Shown here: in pieces, positions 53,069 to 61,803 of the stretch
Layout: every line of letters starts with the position of its first letter
How positions within the stretch are numbered: the stretch's first letter is position 1
Notes under the pieces: generated by a model
The model's database searches: none
Told to the model about the DNA's origin: nothing
Seen by the model: the letters and a program-made list of their open reading frames with translations, nothing else
Made by a program: the position numbers and the translations under genes
NCBI RefSeq assembly: GCF_001317355.1
Contig: NZ_LKET01000029.1
Coordinates: 186,001 to 250,000, forward strand
Length of the DNA stretch: 64,000 nt
Reading direction: 5' to 3'
DNA from: Oxobacter pfennigii
GTDB lineage: Bacteria > Bacillota > Clostridia > Clostridiales > Oxobacteraceae

Positions 53069-54298
53069 ATGAAAGCTGAAATTCTGGCGGTAGGAACCGA
53101 ACTTCTTCTTGGAGATATCGTAAATACTAATGCTCAGTACATTGCAAGGCGATTAGCCGACCTTGGGATATCCGTGTATCACCATTCAGTGGTGGGAGAT
53201 AACCCTGAGAGGCTTAAAGATGCCTATGAACTGGCTTTTAAAAGAGCTGATTTAGTCATAACAACAGGTGGTTTAGGACCTACAAAGGATGATTTGACAA
53301 AGGAAATTGCAGCGGAGTATTTTAATAAGGAGCTTGTCGTGGATGAGGAATCCATGAAAAAAATAGAAGAGTATTCAAAAAGGAATAACAGGCCTGTTTT
53401 AGAGTCCAATAAGAAGCAGGCCTATATGCCAAAAGGCTGCATCATACTTAAAAACGACCATGGTTCCGCCCCCGGCTGCATTATAGAGGATAAAGGGAAA
53501 ATACTTATAATGATGCCGGGACCTCCAAGGGAAATGAAGCCTATGTTTGAAAATTATGCTGTGCCTTATCTTGAAAAATTCAGCGACGGTGTTTTAGTTT
53601 CAAGAGTATTAAGGGTATTGGGTTTAGGCGAAAGCGAAATGGAGGATAGGGTTAAAGATATAATAGATTCCCAGGATAATCCTACTGTGGCGCCTTATGT
53701 AAAAGATGGTGAAGCTACACTTCGCATTACCTCAAAAGCAAACATTAAAGAGGAGGCTGTTAAGCTTCTTGTACCCATGGAGAGCAATATAAGAGAGAGA
53801 TTAGGAGACTATATTTACGGAGTGGATGATACCACCATAGAAGAAGTGGTGGCAAAGCTTTTGATAGATAAAAACCTTACGATTGCAACGGCTGAATCCT
53901 GTACCGGAGGCCTTATTGCATCAAAGCTTATAAATTATCCCGGCATATCCTCGGTATTCATGGAAGGGGTAGTTTCCTACAGCAATGATGCAAAGGTTAA
54001 AAGACTTGGTGTTAAGAAAGAGACATTGGACAAATACGGTGCTGTAAGCAAGGAAACTGCCGAAGAAATGGCTGTTGGAATTGCAAAAACAGCAGGTACG
54101 GATATAGGGATTTCTGTTACGGGCATTGCAGGCCCTGACGGAGGCACTGCTGAAAAACCTGTAGGCCTGGTATATGTCGGATTATATATAAAAGGAAGCG
54201 TTAAGACGAAGAAACTAAATTTCTGGGGAGACAGGCAGAATATAAGAAACCGCACTGCCATATCTGCCCTTGACTGGTTAAGAAGAGAAATCAAGTAA
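53069..54298 (+). CDS. cinA: CinA family protein (competence/damage-inducible; NMN amidase)
   Basis: The 409-residue protein joins an N-terminal MoCF-like domain (MKAEILAVGTELLLGDIVNT, VITTGGLGPTKDDLTKEIAA, ILIMMPGPPREMKPMF) to a C-terminal nicotinamide-nucleotide amidase domain (TIATAESCTGGLIASKLINY, GVVSYSNDAKVKRLGV, ITGIAGPDGGTAEKPVGLVY). It recycles pyridine nucleotides and may hydrolyse ADP-ribose. Normal length. TGGAGGTAG precedes the ATG. A coiled-coil protein gene follows after 26 bases. Confidence 0.95.
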   Translation: MKAEILAVGTELLLGDIVNTNAQYIARRLADLGISVYHHSVVGDNPERLKDAYELAFKRADLVITTGGLGPTKDDLTKEIAAEYFNKELVVDEESMKKIEEYSKRNNRPVLESNKKQAYMPKGCIILKNDHGSAPGCIIEDKGKILIMMPGPPREMKPMFENYAVPYLEKFSDGVLVSRVLRVLGLGESEMEDRVKDIIDSQDNPTVAPYVKDGEATLRITSKANIKEEAVKLLVPMESNIRERLGDYIYGVDDTTIEEVVAKLLIDKNLTIATAESCTGGLIASKLINYPGISSVFMEGVVSYSNDAKVKRLGVKKETLDKYGAVSKETAEEMAVGIAKTAGTDIGISVTGIAGPDGGTAEKPVGLVYVGLYIKGSVKTKKLNFWGDRQNIRNRTAISALDWLRREIK

Positions 54299-54324
54299 TA
54301 TTTTATAATAAAGGAGGAAATGAG

Positions 54325-55257
54325 ATGCCTACAGTAAATGACAGGCTGCTTGAGATAAAATATAAAATAAATGAAAGAGAAAGGCTTAAAGGATTGCTTT
54401 ATAGGCTCGTAGATATACAGAAGGAATTAGAGGCTAAAAAGCTAAACCTTGGTCAACAGCTTAAAAAGGAAGAATTTGATGTAGAGAAGCTGCAGGGCAT
54501 ATCTATTACAGGATTTTTACACATGCTTAAAGGTGATAGGGAAGAACGGCTTGAAAAGGAAAAAAGTGAAGTACTTACTGTAAAACTTAAGTACGACAGT
54601 GTGTGTACCGAACTGGAGGAAACATCAAAGCAGATTTGGCAGACCAGCACAGTAATTTCAGGCTATCAAGGCATCGATAAGGAGTATGAAGAAGTCATTA
54701 AGGAGAAGGAAAAGTATATGACCTCCGGTACTCCTGAGTCTTCCAGAATAAATGAAATAATTGAAGAACAGGCTGGGCTAAAATCCAGGCAAAAGGAAGT
54801 TGACGAGGCATTATATGCCGGAGACCGCCTTTTAAATTCTCTCGATAAAGTAAGCGAAAGCCTCCAATCGGCTCACAATTGGGGAGTGTGGGACATGTTT
54901 GGAGGAGGGTTCTTATCGACCGCCGCCAAGCATTCCAGTATAGATGAAGCCAAGAAGGAGATAGACAACACTCAGTCACTTTTGAGAAGGTTTCATAACG
55001 AACTCAGGGATGTTGGCGGGGAAGTAGAAATTAAAATAGAAATAGGATCTTTCTTAACCTTTGCGGACTATTTCTTCGACGGTTTATTTGCAGACTCGGC
55101 GGTACAGGGCAGGATAGATGATGCACAGTATAAGGTCAAAGACACTATATCTACGGTAAAAACCGTATTATTGAAGTTAAAGGAAGAATCCGATTATATG
55201 AAGAGAAAAATTGACAGGCTTGAGAAGGAAAGATTGGAAATAGTGGAAAAGGCATAG
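54325..55257 (+). CDS. Coiled-coil hypothetical protein
   Basis: A 310-residue protein that I do not recognise. Long coiled coils (about 1-60, 85-150, 255-310) flank a conserved-looking central segment SAHNWGVWDMFGGGFLSTAA followed by KHSSIDEAKKEIDNTQSLLR near 185-220. I have a recollection of a similar NWGxWDxxGGG..S..KH segment in other uncharacterised Firmicutes proteins, so it is likely a conserved family. No signal peptide or membrane segment. AAAGGAGGAAATGAG precedes the ATG. It probably shares an mRNA with cinA. It ends convergent to the thioesterase, with a small ATAGG/CCTAT hairpin at the junction. Confidence 0.6.
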   Translation: MPTVNDRLLEIKYKINERERLKGLLYRLVDIQKELEAKKLNLGQQLKKEEFDVEKLQGISITGFLHMLKGDREERLEKEKSEVLTVKLKYDSVCTELEETSKQIWQTSTVISGYQGIDKEYEEVIKEKEKYMTSGTPESSRINEIIEEQAGLKSRQKEVDEALYAGDRLLNSLDKVSESLQSAHNWGVWDMFGGGFLSTAAKHSSIDEAKKEIDNTQSLLRRFHNELRDVGGEVEIKIEIGSFLTFADYFFDGLFADSAVQGRIDDAQYKVKDTISTVKTVLLKLKEESDYMKRKIDRLEKERLEIVEKA

Positions 55258-55265
55258 GAAATAAC

Positions 55266-55769
55266 CTATACCTCTATTTCGGCTGGGTCTTCATCTGACG
55301 GAAGCACCCTCCATTCTTCTGTATCCTCGTTAAAATCAGCAATTTGGCTGAGGGGCAGCTTCATGTATTTCCCAGAAGCGCTTACGGCAATATCTCCGTT
55401 TTTTAAAAGAATCTCGCCAGTGCCTTCGAATAGCCTTCTTGTATCCCTTGTTATCCTGCCTACCACCCTTAATTGCTCGTTAAGGGCTACAGGCTTGTGA
55501 TATTTCAAATTTAATTCAACAGTGACGCCCCAAACATCCTCATCGGTGATATTGATTGCCCTTCCTATGGTTTCATCAAGTATGGCTCCCGCCACTCCGC
55601 CGTGGAGCCTGCCTGGATAGCTTTGATGCTCCTCAATGGGAGTAAAAATTGCAGCCAATTCACCGTTTTCCAGTTCATAAAAAGAAGCTTTAAGCCCAAG
55701 ATCGTTCTTCATACCGCACACTATACATTTTCTGCTGTTTTTCTGTTTCTTCATTACTTTATATTTCAT
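55266..55769 (-). CDS. PaaI-type hotdog-fold thioesterase
   Basis: A 167-residue protein with a hotdog fold. The segment SYPGRLHGGVAGAILDETIG carries the HGGxxxxxxDE motif used in catalysis by PaaI/YbgC-type thioesterases, followed by VTVELNLKYHKPVALNEQLR. An N-terminal CIVCGMKNDLGLKASFYELE extension with a CxxC pair is present in a subset of clostridial homologues. It would hydrolyse acyl-CoA thioesters. GGAGGA seven bases upstream supports the ATG ending at 55769. Confidence 0.85.
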   Translation of the reverse strand: MKYKVMKKQKNSRKCIVCGMKNDLGLKASFYELENGELAAIFTPIEEHQSYPGRLHGGVAGAILDETIGRAINITDEDVWGVTVELNLKYHKPVALNEQLRVVGRITRDTRRLFEGTGEILLKNGDIAVSASGKYMKLPLSQIADFNEDTEEWRVLPSDEDPAEIEV

Positions 55770-55811
55770 ATCATGTCCTCCGAAATGTTGTATAAAAGAA
55801 TTTCTTATGGA

Positions 55812-56011
55812 GGCTGATTCATTTGGAACACGACATTTACTGTGTTGAGAGTTACTTAAGCTCTAAGGCTCCCTGTCTTGAAAACACAAAAATTTTGATA
55901 ACTCGCTCTGGCTCAACAATCTAAAATTCTAAGTGTTTTCTGAGACAGAGTCACCAAGAACTTGTTAAAAACTCTCACAATGCTCATTTTGTTGTTCCAA
56001 ATGAATCAGCC
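55812..56011. repeat. Long intergenic hairpin repeat, copy A
   Basis: The perfect 19-base arms GGCTGATTCATTTGGAACA (55812-55830) and its complement (55993-56011) close a 200-base sequence that is imperfectly self-complementary along its whole length. Inner pairs include GAGAGTT/AACTCTC, CTGTCTTGAAAACAC against GTGTTTTCTGAGACAG and AAAATTTT against AAAATTCT. The tip has AACTCGCTCTGGCTCAACAA. No target-site duplication is evident. The remaining gap to 56256 has TGTCACCAA direct repeats (56190-56198, 56205-56213) and a GGCGACA..TGTCACC hairpin but no gene. Confidence 0.75.
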
Positions 56012-56256
56012 CAATAAAGCTGTAAATTCTTTTTATATAATTATAGCACGAAGCTGAATTGAGAGTTTAGCCAAACTTACATTTTTGTCCATGAAAACTT
56101 TCGGTATCATACCCTAATGAAAATGTGCCAAATTTACGAAATATAAGTTAGGGACATTAGAATAATGAAAGGCGACACTCCTAAAGGAATGTCACCAACG
56201 TATATGTCACCAATTTATGACACGAACTCGCTGCTATAAAAGGAGATGTAACTGCA

Positions 56257-58785
56257 TTGAAGATAGAACAGATTATTTGTGCCCTTAAAAAAGGCATTTT
56301 AAATGAAACATCGGAAATTTTAGCTCAATCCGAAGGGTTATGGGATGAGGACAAATCAGAAATTGAAGAGCTTTTAAAGTCTCAGGGACCGGGTTCTGAG
56401 GATGAAGATATCCCGGCTTTATATGGATTTTTTGTCCTCAAAAGCGGAAGGCATTGCTTTTTCATTAATAAGAAAATTGATATTGTTTATGGTTCCATAT
56501 ATCATTTTTTGGTACTGGATGAAGAAACATTTTCTTTTTATCCCATACAGCTTGTTGACTCCGATGTTTTTGAAGTAAGCTACGAAGATATTTTAGTTAA
56601 TAAGACATTGCCTGTGCTTCATGGTATACCTCTCAGTGATACAATATCCATGGATAAGGTCACAGACTTTGTAAAGAAAAAAATAGCATCTGGATTTAAA
56701 GAAATGATAAGCTGTGCCATAGATTATCATGAAAATGGTTTTCCTATATATATAACAGACAGCAATGAAAACAGCTTAATGTGGATTGCAGCGGTGCAAA
56801 TGTCCTTTCCGGTGGAGTTGTCCCACAAAGTCACCTTTTCCTCATTGAATATAAACAGAGAAGGGTTCATGTTCCATTGCAGTTCTTCGAACTATATGAC
56901 AGCAGAAGATATAAGTGACAGGTACATTTTTGATTTTAAAAAGGGTATCAGGGGCAAGCCCAAAACAGCCTTAAAATCCTTCAGAATAATTGAGATGGGA
57001 TATTTATCATCCAGAAAGGTACTGGATGCCTTCCATAGATTTTTATTGCAATTTGACTGCAAAGTTTTGAATGAGGAAATTGACGACTGCTATAATTTGT
57101 TTTTGCTGGCTGAGCTTAAGCAGGTTAATGCCCTTAGCAATGCAGAAATCAAGGCTTCTCTTGACTATGCTAAAAATTATGGCGACGCCGATGTTTTGGA
57201 TTATATATATAACATGATTGAGCCTACGCTCCATGGCATTATAAAGGCAGCTGATTTTGAAAATGCACTTTCAATTGCCGGATTTTTATTTAAAGCAGCG
57301 CTGAATTCGCCTAGAATTACAATATTGAGCGGTGCATACGAGTTTTTTTATACAATGCTGGATCATTTGATGTTCGATTATAAAATTGAAGATGCAAATA
57401 TAGTATTTTATATATATAATGAAGCTTCGCTTATGTGCGGGGAGAGAGTAAGCTCTTTTTATAAAAATTGCATCGATGAAAAACATATAGTATATATTAC
57501 AGCCATGCTCAAAGAAAAGCCATCCCTCCATAGGGCACAGGCGGCTTTAAGTATTGTTCTTCACAGTCTGATTAATTTGGAAAGCAGCTGGAGTCAGGCT
57601 CTTCATATAAAGGATATGCCCATTCTTTTGGATATGTCCTTAGAACATATATGCCAGTCACATTCAAGTATGGAGTTTGTTTTGGATATCGCATCCCAAA
57701 ATACCGAATATTTTACAAGAACGATTATGCTCTTTTACAACCGCATAAAAAATCCCGATATAATGAGCAGGATGATAGATAAAATTATAAGCATTTTAGA
57801 TATAAAAGATGAAGATAATAAAATCGAAATAAGAAAGGAAATCTTTAGGCTTGAAGGTTCAAAGCTTCTTCTGGATGAGTTTTCTGAAAGATTAAAGAAG
57901 GCAGAAGATAAGAGAGCCTTCTTTGAGGAATACCGTACGAAGGTATTAAATAGCATGAGTGCTTACGAGAAAGCTTGCTTTTCAAATGCCGTTGACTATT
58001 TTATAAAAAGCCTTGATAAAGCAGAGGCTTATACCGAGAGTCTGAAATTTATTGACGGAATGATAAACAGCAGCTATGATTTGGATGATACAGCGCTGCT
58101 GGTTTGTTTAAAAGCTTTTGAAGCCCAGGTGGAAATTCCACCTTCAGATTATATCAAAAACCTTATTCCCGAAATTAAGAGGATGAAGAAGGCCCGCAGC
58201 ATTAAGACCTATCCTGACATAACTGAAATAATAGATTATGCCCTGTTTCTTCAGAGCACAGAGGCCGGAAATATATCCTTAGATGAAGCCTTAGAGGGTA
58301 TTTTGGGCATAGAAAGCCTGGATGATAAAAGAGCCGAAATGTATATGAAATGGTGCTTACCTTATTTAATGAAGCTTTCCAGAGAGGCGGAAGACCACAA
58401 AAAAATCATGCACATATTGGGCAAAGACAGGCAGGATGAGCAATTTTACAAAGGATATATGAGCGGTATAAGGCAAATTGTTTCCAATGACAATGGGGTA
58501 GGCGCCGGCTTATTAAGCAGCTTTTGTGTGTATTATTTCTTTTATCTTGAACCCAGATATAGGATTCTTGAAGAAGAGGAATTGATTGAAATCATAAATA
58601 ATAAGCTTGTGGAAACACTAAAAGAACAATCTGCTTCCACATTGAGAGAAATTGATGGTAATATAAAAAGAGAATTTGAAAACCGGAGATTAAGTCTGCC
58701 GGTTTTATGGAACCGGCTGTACAATGAAGTTTTAAACAGCAGGGATAAATCCATTTTTAAAAATATAAAAGGTCTGTTTAAGTAA
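56257..58785 (+). CDS. Large protein of unknown function (842 residues)
   Basis: I do not recognise a named family. The N-terminal part (1-120) is a mixed alpha/beta domain including ALYGFFVLKSGRHCFFINKK; about 150-215 contains WIAAVQMSFPVELSHKVTFS, which resembles the LPxxLxxxLTFSTY segment of GTPase-associated (GAP1-like) proteins only loosely. From about 240 to the end it is helical and repetitive, like a TPR/HEAT-type solenoid (KIDEAK-like repeats, DKAEAYTESLKFIDGMINSS). There is no signal peptide or membrane segment. It starts at TTG 56257, 11 bases after AGGAG, and is flanked on both sides by copies of the long hairpin repeat. Codon use looks like that of its neighbours. Confidence 0.6.
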   Translation: MKIEQIICALKKGILNETSEILAQSEGLWDEDKSEIEELLKSQGPGSEDEDIPALYGFFVLKSGRHCFFINKKIDIVYGSIYHFLVLDEETFSFYPIQLVDSDVFEVSYEDILVNKTLPVLHGIPLSDTISMDKVTDFVKKKIASGFKEMISCAIDYHENGFPIYITDSNENSLMWIAAVQMSFPVELSHKVTFSSLNINREGFMFHCSSSNYMTAEDISDRYIFDFKKGIRGKPKTALKSFRIIEMGYLSSRKVLDAFHRFLLQFDCKVLNEEIDDCYNLFLLAELKQVNALSNAEIKASLDYAKNYGDADVLDYIYNMIEPTLHGIIKAADFENALSIAGFLFKAALNSPRITILSGAYEFFYTMLDHLMFDYKIEDANIVFYIYNEASLMCGERVSSFYKNCIDEKHIVYITAMLKEKPSLHRAQAALSIVLHSLINLESSWSQALHIKDMPILLDMSLEHICQSHSSMEFVLDIASQNTEYFTRTIMLFYNRIKNPDIMSRMIDKIISILDIKDEDNKIEIRKEIFRLEGSKLLLDEFSERLKKAEDKRAFFEEYRTKVLNSMSAYEKACFSNAVDYFIKSLDKAEAYTESLKFIDGMINSSYDLDDTALLVCLKAFEAQVEIPPSDYIKNLIPEIKRMKKARSIKTYPDITEIIDYALFLQSTEAGNISLDEALEGILGIESLDDKRAEMYMKWCLPYLMKLSREAEDHKKIMHILGKDRQDEQFYKGYMSGIRQIVSNDNGVGAGLLSSFCVYYFFYLEPRYRILEEEELIEIINNKLVETLKEQSASTLREIDGNIKREFENRRLSLPVLWNRLYNEVLNSRDKSIFKNIKGLFK

Positions 58786-58799
58786 ACGGGACACAAGTT

Positions 58800-59003
58800 G
58801 GGGCTGTTGCATTTGAAACACTGCATTTACTGCGTTCGAGTTCCGCAAGTTCTAAGATTCCCTGCCTTGAAAATACAAGAATTTTTAAACTTCCTTCGTT
58901 CAAAAAATCTAAAATTTTAAGTAATATCTTTGGCAGAGTCACCAAGAGCTTTAGAGAGAACTCTCACAGTACTTATTTACGTTGTTTCAAATGCAACAGC
59001 CCC
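58800..59003. repeat. Long intergenic hairpin repeat, copy B
   Basis: Perfect 21-base arms: GGGGCTGTTGCATTTGAAAC plus A (58800-58820) and its complement (58983-59003). The interior is weakly self-complementary and shares blocks with copies A and C: AAGTTCTAAG then CTGCCTTGAAAATACAAGAA on the left, GGCAGAGTCACCAAGAGCTT on the right. It begins 14 bases after the stop of the 842-residue gene and ends 31 bases before mtnA, so it could act on transcription or mRNA ends of either. Confidence 0.78.
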
Positions 59004-59034
59004 ACATATTACCTTAATTTAGGAGGTTAAACAA

Positions 59035-60084
59035 TTGATTGAATATATAAGCTCGGTAAAATTAAATGAGGCGGGGGATAAACTTGTCATATTGGATCAG
59101 ACCCTGCTGCCTCGCGAAACTGTATATATTGAGCTGGATGCAATTGAAGATGTATGGGAAGCAATAAAGAAGCTGAGAGTGAGGGGTGCTCCCGCTATCG
59201 GTATTGCCGCCGCCTACGGCCTTTACTTAGGAATAAAGAATATAAAAACAGAAAGCTTTGAAGATTTCTATAAGATTTTCAAAGAGAAATTGGATTATCT
59301 GGCATCATCAAGGCCCACAGCTGTAAATCTATTCTGGGCATTAAAAAGGATGGATGAAAGGGCAAATAAGGAAAAACATAAAAGAATCGATGAAATAAAA
59401 AAGGCTTTACTTGATGAAGCTGAAAAAATAAGAGGAGAGGACGAGGAAGTATGCTATAAAATCGGTGAACACGGATTGTCTCTCCTTAAAAGAGGCATGG
59501 GCCTTTTAACTCATTGCAATGCCGGAGCTATAGCAACAGCCAGGTATGGCACCGCGCTTTCTCCCATGTATTTAGGGCAGGAAAGAGGATATGATTTTAA
59601 AGTATATGCCGATGAAACCAGGCCCCTTTTGCAGGGTGCCAGGCTGACAGCCTGGGAGCTTATACAGGCGGGAATTGACGTCACATTGATTTGCGACAAC
59701 ATGGCTTCAATTGTAATGTCCGAGAAAAAAATAGATGCAGTTTTGGTAGGCTGTGACAGGGTCGCTGCAAACGGTGACACCGCCAATAAAATCGGCACAT
59801 CAGGCGTAGCCATACTTGCAAAAGAATACAGCATCCCCTTTTACGTCTGCGCTCCAATGTCTACAATTGATTTATCTACCAAAACCGGTGACGATATTGT
59901 AATCGAACAAAGAAACGCTGATGAAGTAACTGCCTTTTGGGGCCAATCTCATGCACCTGACGGCATAAAAGTCTACAACCCGGCATTCGATGTTACCAAA
60001 GCAAAATACATCACCGCCATAATAACGGAAAAGGGTGTTGTTTATCCGCCTTATGGGGAGAATCTTGTAAAGTTGTTTGAATAA
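59035..60084 (+). CDS. mtnA: Methylthioribose-1-phosphate isomerase MtnA
   Basis: The 349-residue enzyme converts 5-methylthioribose-1-phosphate to the ribulose form in methionine salvage. Motifs: [20 protein letters not shown] near 45, [20 protein letters not shown] (catalytic cysteine) near 155, [20 protein letters not shown] and [20 protein letters not shown] (catalytic aspartate) near 240. The start is TTG at 59035 after GGAGG. No other salvage genes are adjacent, so it may serve an MTA shunt with enzymes coded elsewhere. The stop codon touches the next hairpin repeat. Confidence 0.95.
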   Translation: MIEYISSVKLNEAGDKLVILDQTLLPRETVYIELDAIEDVWEAIKKLRVRGAPAIGIAAAYGLYLGIKNIKTESFEDFYKIFKEKLDYLASSRPTAVNLFWALKRMDERANKEKHKRIDEIKKALLDEAEKIRGEDEEVCYKIGEHGLSLLKRGMGLLTHCNAGAIATARYGTALSPMYLGQERGYDFKVYADETRPLLQGARLTAWELIQAGIDVTLICDNMASIVMSEKKIDAVLVGCDRVAANGDTANKIGTSGVAILAKEYSIPFYVCAPMSTIDLSTKTGDDIVIEQRNADEVTAFWGQSHAPDGIKVYNPAFDVTKAKYITAIITEKGVVYPPYGENLVKLFE

Positions 60085-60286
60085 AAAGCAATATAGTTTA
60101 GACACTCCCTACGCCTGTCCGGGTTCTGTAAGTTCTAAAGCTCACTGCCTAGAAAATACAAGAACTTTTGATAACTCGCTTACGCTCAGACAATCAAAAG
60201 TTCTTGTATTTTCTTCGGCAGCTTCGCTGAGAACTTATACAGAACCCTACCAATGCTCCGTTCGTTGTCCATACTATATTGCTTTT
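60084..60286. repeat. Long intergenic hairpin repeat, copy C
   Basis: AAAAGCAATATAG (60084-60096) pairs with CTATATTGCTTTT (60274-60286), and inside it GGGTTCTGTA pairs with TACAGAACCC, and AAAATACAAGAACTTTTGAT with its complement ATCAAAAGTTCTTGTATTTT. The hairpin tip AACTCGCTTACGCTCAGACA corresponds to that of copy A. The outer stem is unlike those of copies A, B and D, while the inner core (AAGTTCTAAAGCTCACTGCC) is clearly related. Confidence 0.78.
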
Positions 60287-60305
60287 ACATATGGAATAAA
60301 AAATT

Positions 60306-60341
60306 AAACTGCCAAAATTATCATCAATTTCGGCAGTTTTT
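60306..60341. terminator. Terminator between mtnA and the gerW operon
   Basis: AAACTGCC (60306-60313) pairs with GGCAGTTT (60332-60339), with an AAATT/AATTT inner helix and T-rich flanks on both strands. It is well placed for the minus-strand gerW operon. Confidence 0.75.
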
Positions 60342-60355
60342 GTGCCAGCTTGAAA

Positions 60356-60745
60356 CTATTCCTCGGATGGTTCTTCCTTTTTAACATGCTTATGGAGCTT
60401 AACCTCGTCAACTATCTGGGGGACCATTTCGATGAGCTTTTCTAAGCCCGAGCTTTTCTTTATGGGGAGAACTTCTATATTATCGCCTTTGATTACTATC
60501 AATGCTGTAGGAGTTGCTTTTGCTCCTATACCTGCACCGCCGCCTGTTCCTCCGTTTCCTTTTGGATCGCTGCCGTCACCGCCTCCGGAACCCATTCCGA
60601 AGGAAACATCAACAACGGGTATTAATGTAGTTTCTCCTATCTTCAGGGATTCTCCGAATATGGTCTTTGATTGGATAAAGCTTTCAAGCTTCTCAAATAA
60701 TAAACCGAGATTTTCATTTACACTAAAATTATTTGGCATATGCAT
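60356..60745 (-). CDS. gerW: Spore germination protein GerW (YtfJ family)
   Basis: The 129-residue protein has the YtfJ pattern: FEKLESFIQSKTIFGESLKI then GETTLIPVVDVSFGMGSGGG, a glycine-rich stretch (about 55-75) and ATPTALIVIKGDNIEVLPIK. GerW is a sporulation protein linked to germination with some nutrients in Bacillus; its presence suggests that the organism sporulates. It overlaps the DUF2953 gene by 17 bases and is the last gene of a four-gene operon. Confidence 0.92.
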   Translation of the reverse strand: MHMPNNFSVNENLGLLFEKLESFIQSKTIFGESLKIGETTLIPVVDVSFGMGSGGGDGSDPKGNGGTGGGAGIGAKATPTALIVIKGDNIEVLPIKKSSGLEKLIEMVPQIVDEVKLHKHVKKEEPSEE

Positions 60746-61364
60746 TCTTCTTCCTTTCTTTAAATAAAATATTTCTTACAGGTCGGGATATTAATAATTT
60801 AAGGGCAATCCATATAAGGACTGCGGGTATTATCCTTCCCTGAATTACAAGCTTTCCTTCCATTACTTCCCGGTCAAAAACCGGTTCTATATTTACATTA
60901 AAACCTTCATGCCTTAAAGGCAGTGAACAGACAAAAGCGCTTAAAATTCCCGTATGATAGGGGTCATCAAAACCAATCTTGCCTTCCGCCTGGAATACCT
61001 TAGGCTTTATATGAACAAATGCTTCACCTATTGCGCTCAAAAGCTTTTTTATAAGCTCTTTTGTTATTTTTACGCTTGCTTTTTTATTCTTTTTCTTTCG
61101 CGTATCCTTTTTCTTTGATTGATGTGAGGACATATCCGGGCTAAAGGAGAAAAATAATATCTTGATTGTCATTTCTGCTCTTTTCCCAGCTTCTTTATGA
61201 AATACGAATTTCATTAGATTAAAAAAAAGCATCACTTCACTCTTTATATAAGCAGCGCCATATTTTTGGCCCTCCATACAATATTCAATGGGTATTGATA
61301 TAAATAAGATAAGGAATAAAAACAGGAAAAGGAAAATACAACCGATTATATAAAGTATCATCAT
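60729..61364 (-). CDS. DUF2953 membrane-anchored protein
   Basis: A 211-residue protein with an N-terminal transmembrane helix (about 2-25, ILYIIGCIFLFLFLFLILFI), a basic linker (SSHQSKKKDTRKKKNKKASV near 95-114) and a globular part with GKIGFDDPYHTGILSAFVCS and VFDREVMEGKLVIQGRIIPA near 135-180, which is the DUF2953 signature. DUF2953 genes are regularly next to ytfJ/gerW in spore formers, so a sporulation role is likely. ATG overlaps the stop of the anti-sigma gene (ATGA). Confidence 0.88.
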   Translation of the reverse strand: MMILYIIGCIFLFLFLFLILFISIPIEYCMEGQKYGAAYIKSEVMLFFNLMKFVFHKEAGKRAEMTIKILFFSFSPDMSSHQSKKKDTRKKKNKKASVKITKELIKKLLSAIGEAFVHIKPKVFQAEGKIGFDDPYHTGILSAFVCSLPLRHEGFNVNIEPVFDREVMEGKLVIQGRIIPAVLIWIALKLLISRPVRNILFKERKKNAYAK

Positions 61365-61801
61365 AACTGGGACCTCAAGGCTGCTAATTTTCTGCCGCCG
61401 GCGTACATACCTGTTAAGGTTTTATAAACAAACGCCGGGGCTTTCTTTGCTGTTTTTTGAGCCAAGGATACACCTGTTTTAAATCCCGGTACGTAATTTA
61501 AAAATATGGTGGAGTGTTTCCTTATGTTTTTTTGTACGGATAACAAATCCTTTACGCTAAATCTTTTTGATTTAGTGCATTCTTCAGTAATTTTTTTACG
61601 AATTAATGCAGCTTCCTTTGGAACTTCTATTTCGCTTAACATAAATTCATCCAGCTCCCACATAAGAAGCTTCATTTCAATAAGTTCTTTTTTGCAGCTG
61701 CTGCAGGTATTTATATGCTCTTTTACAATGATTTTTTCTACCGGATTCAATGTATCATCAAGATATCCCTGAAGATATTCATAATCCATTTTGCAATCCA
61801 T
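61361..61801 (-). CDS. Zinc-finger anti-sigma factor-like protein (zf-HC2)
   Basis: This 146-residue protein has an N-terminal anti-sigma zinc-finger: YLQGYLDDTLNPVEKIIVKE, then HINTCSSCKKELIEM, giving the HxxxCxxC cluster. No obvious transmembrane helix follows; the C-terminal half is basic and alanine-rich (KTAKKAPAFVYKTLTGMYAG). It should bind and hold the sigma factor encoded just upstream. ATG 61801 has GGGAGGTG five bases upstream; an ATG at 61816 lies before it. Confidence 0.82.
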   Translation of the reverse strand: MDCKMDYEYLQGYLDDTLNPVEKIIVKEHINTCSSCKKELIEMKLLMWELDEFMLSEIEVPKEAALIRKKITEECTKSKRFSVKDLLSVQKNIRKHSTIFLNYVPGFKTGVSLAQKTAKKAPAFVYKTLTGMYAGGRKLAALRSQL

Positions 61802-61803
61802 AT

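Noticed and set aside
50572-59003. Insertion sequence explanation for the hairpin repeats
   Set aside because: No transposase frame lies inside or between the copies and no flanking target duplications are apparent; a non-autonomous element remains possible, so they are reported as repeats only.
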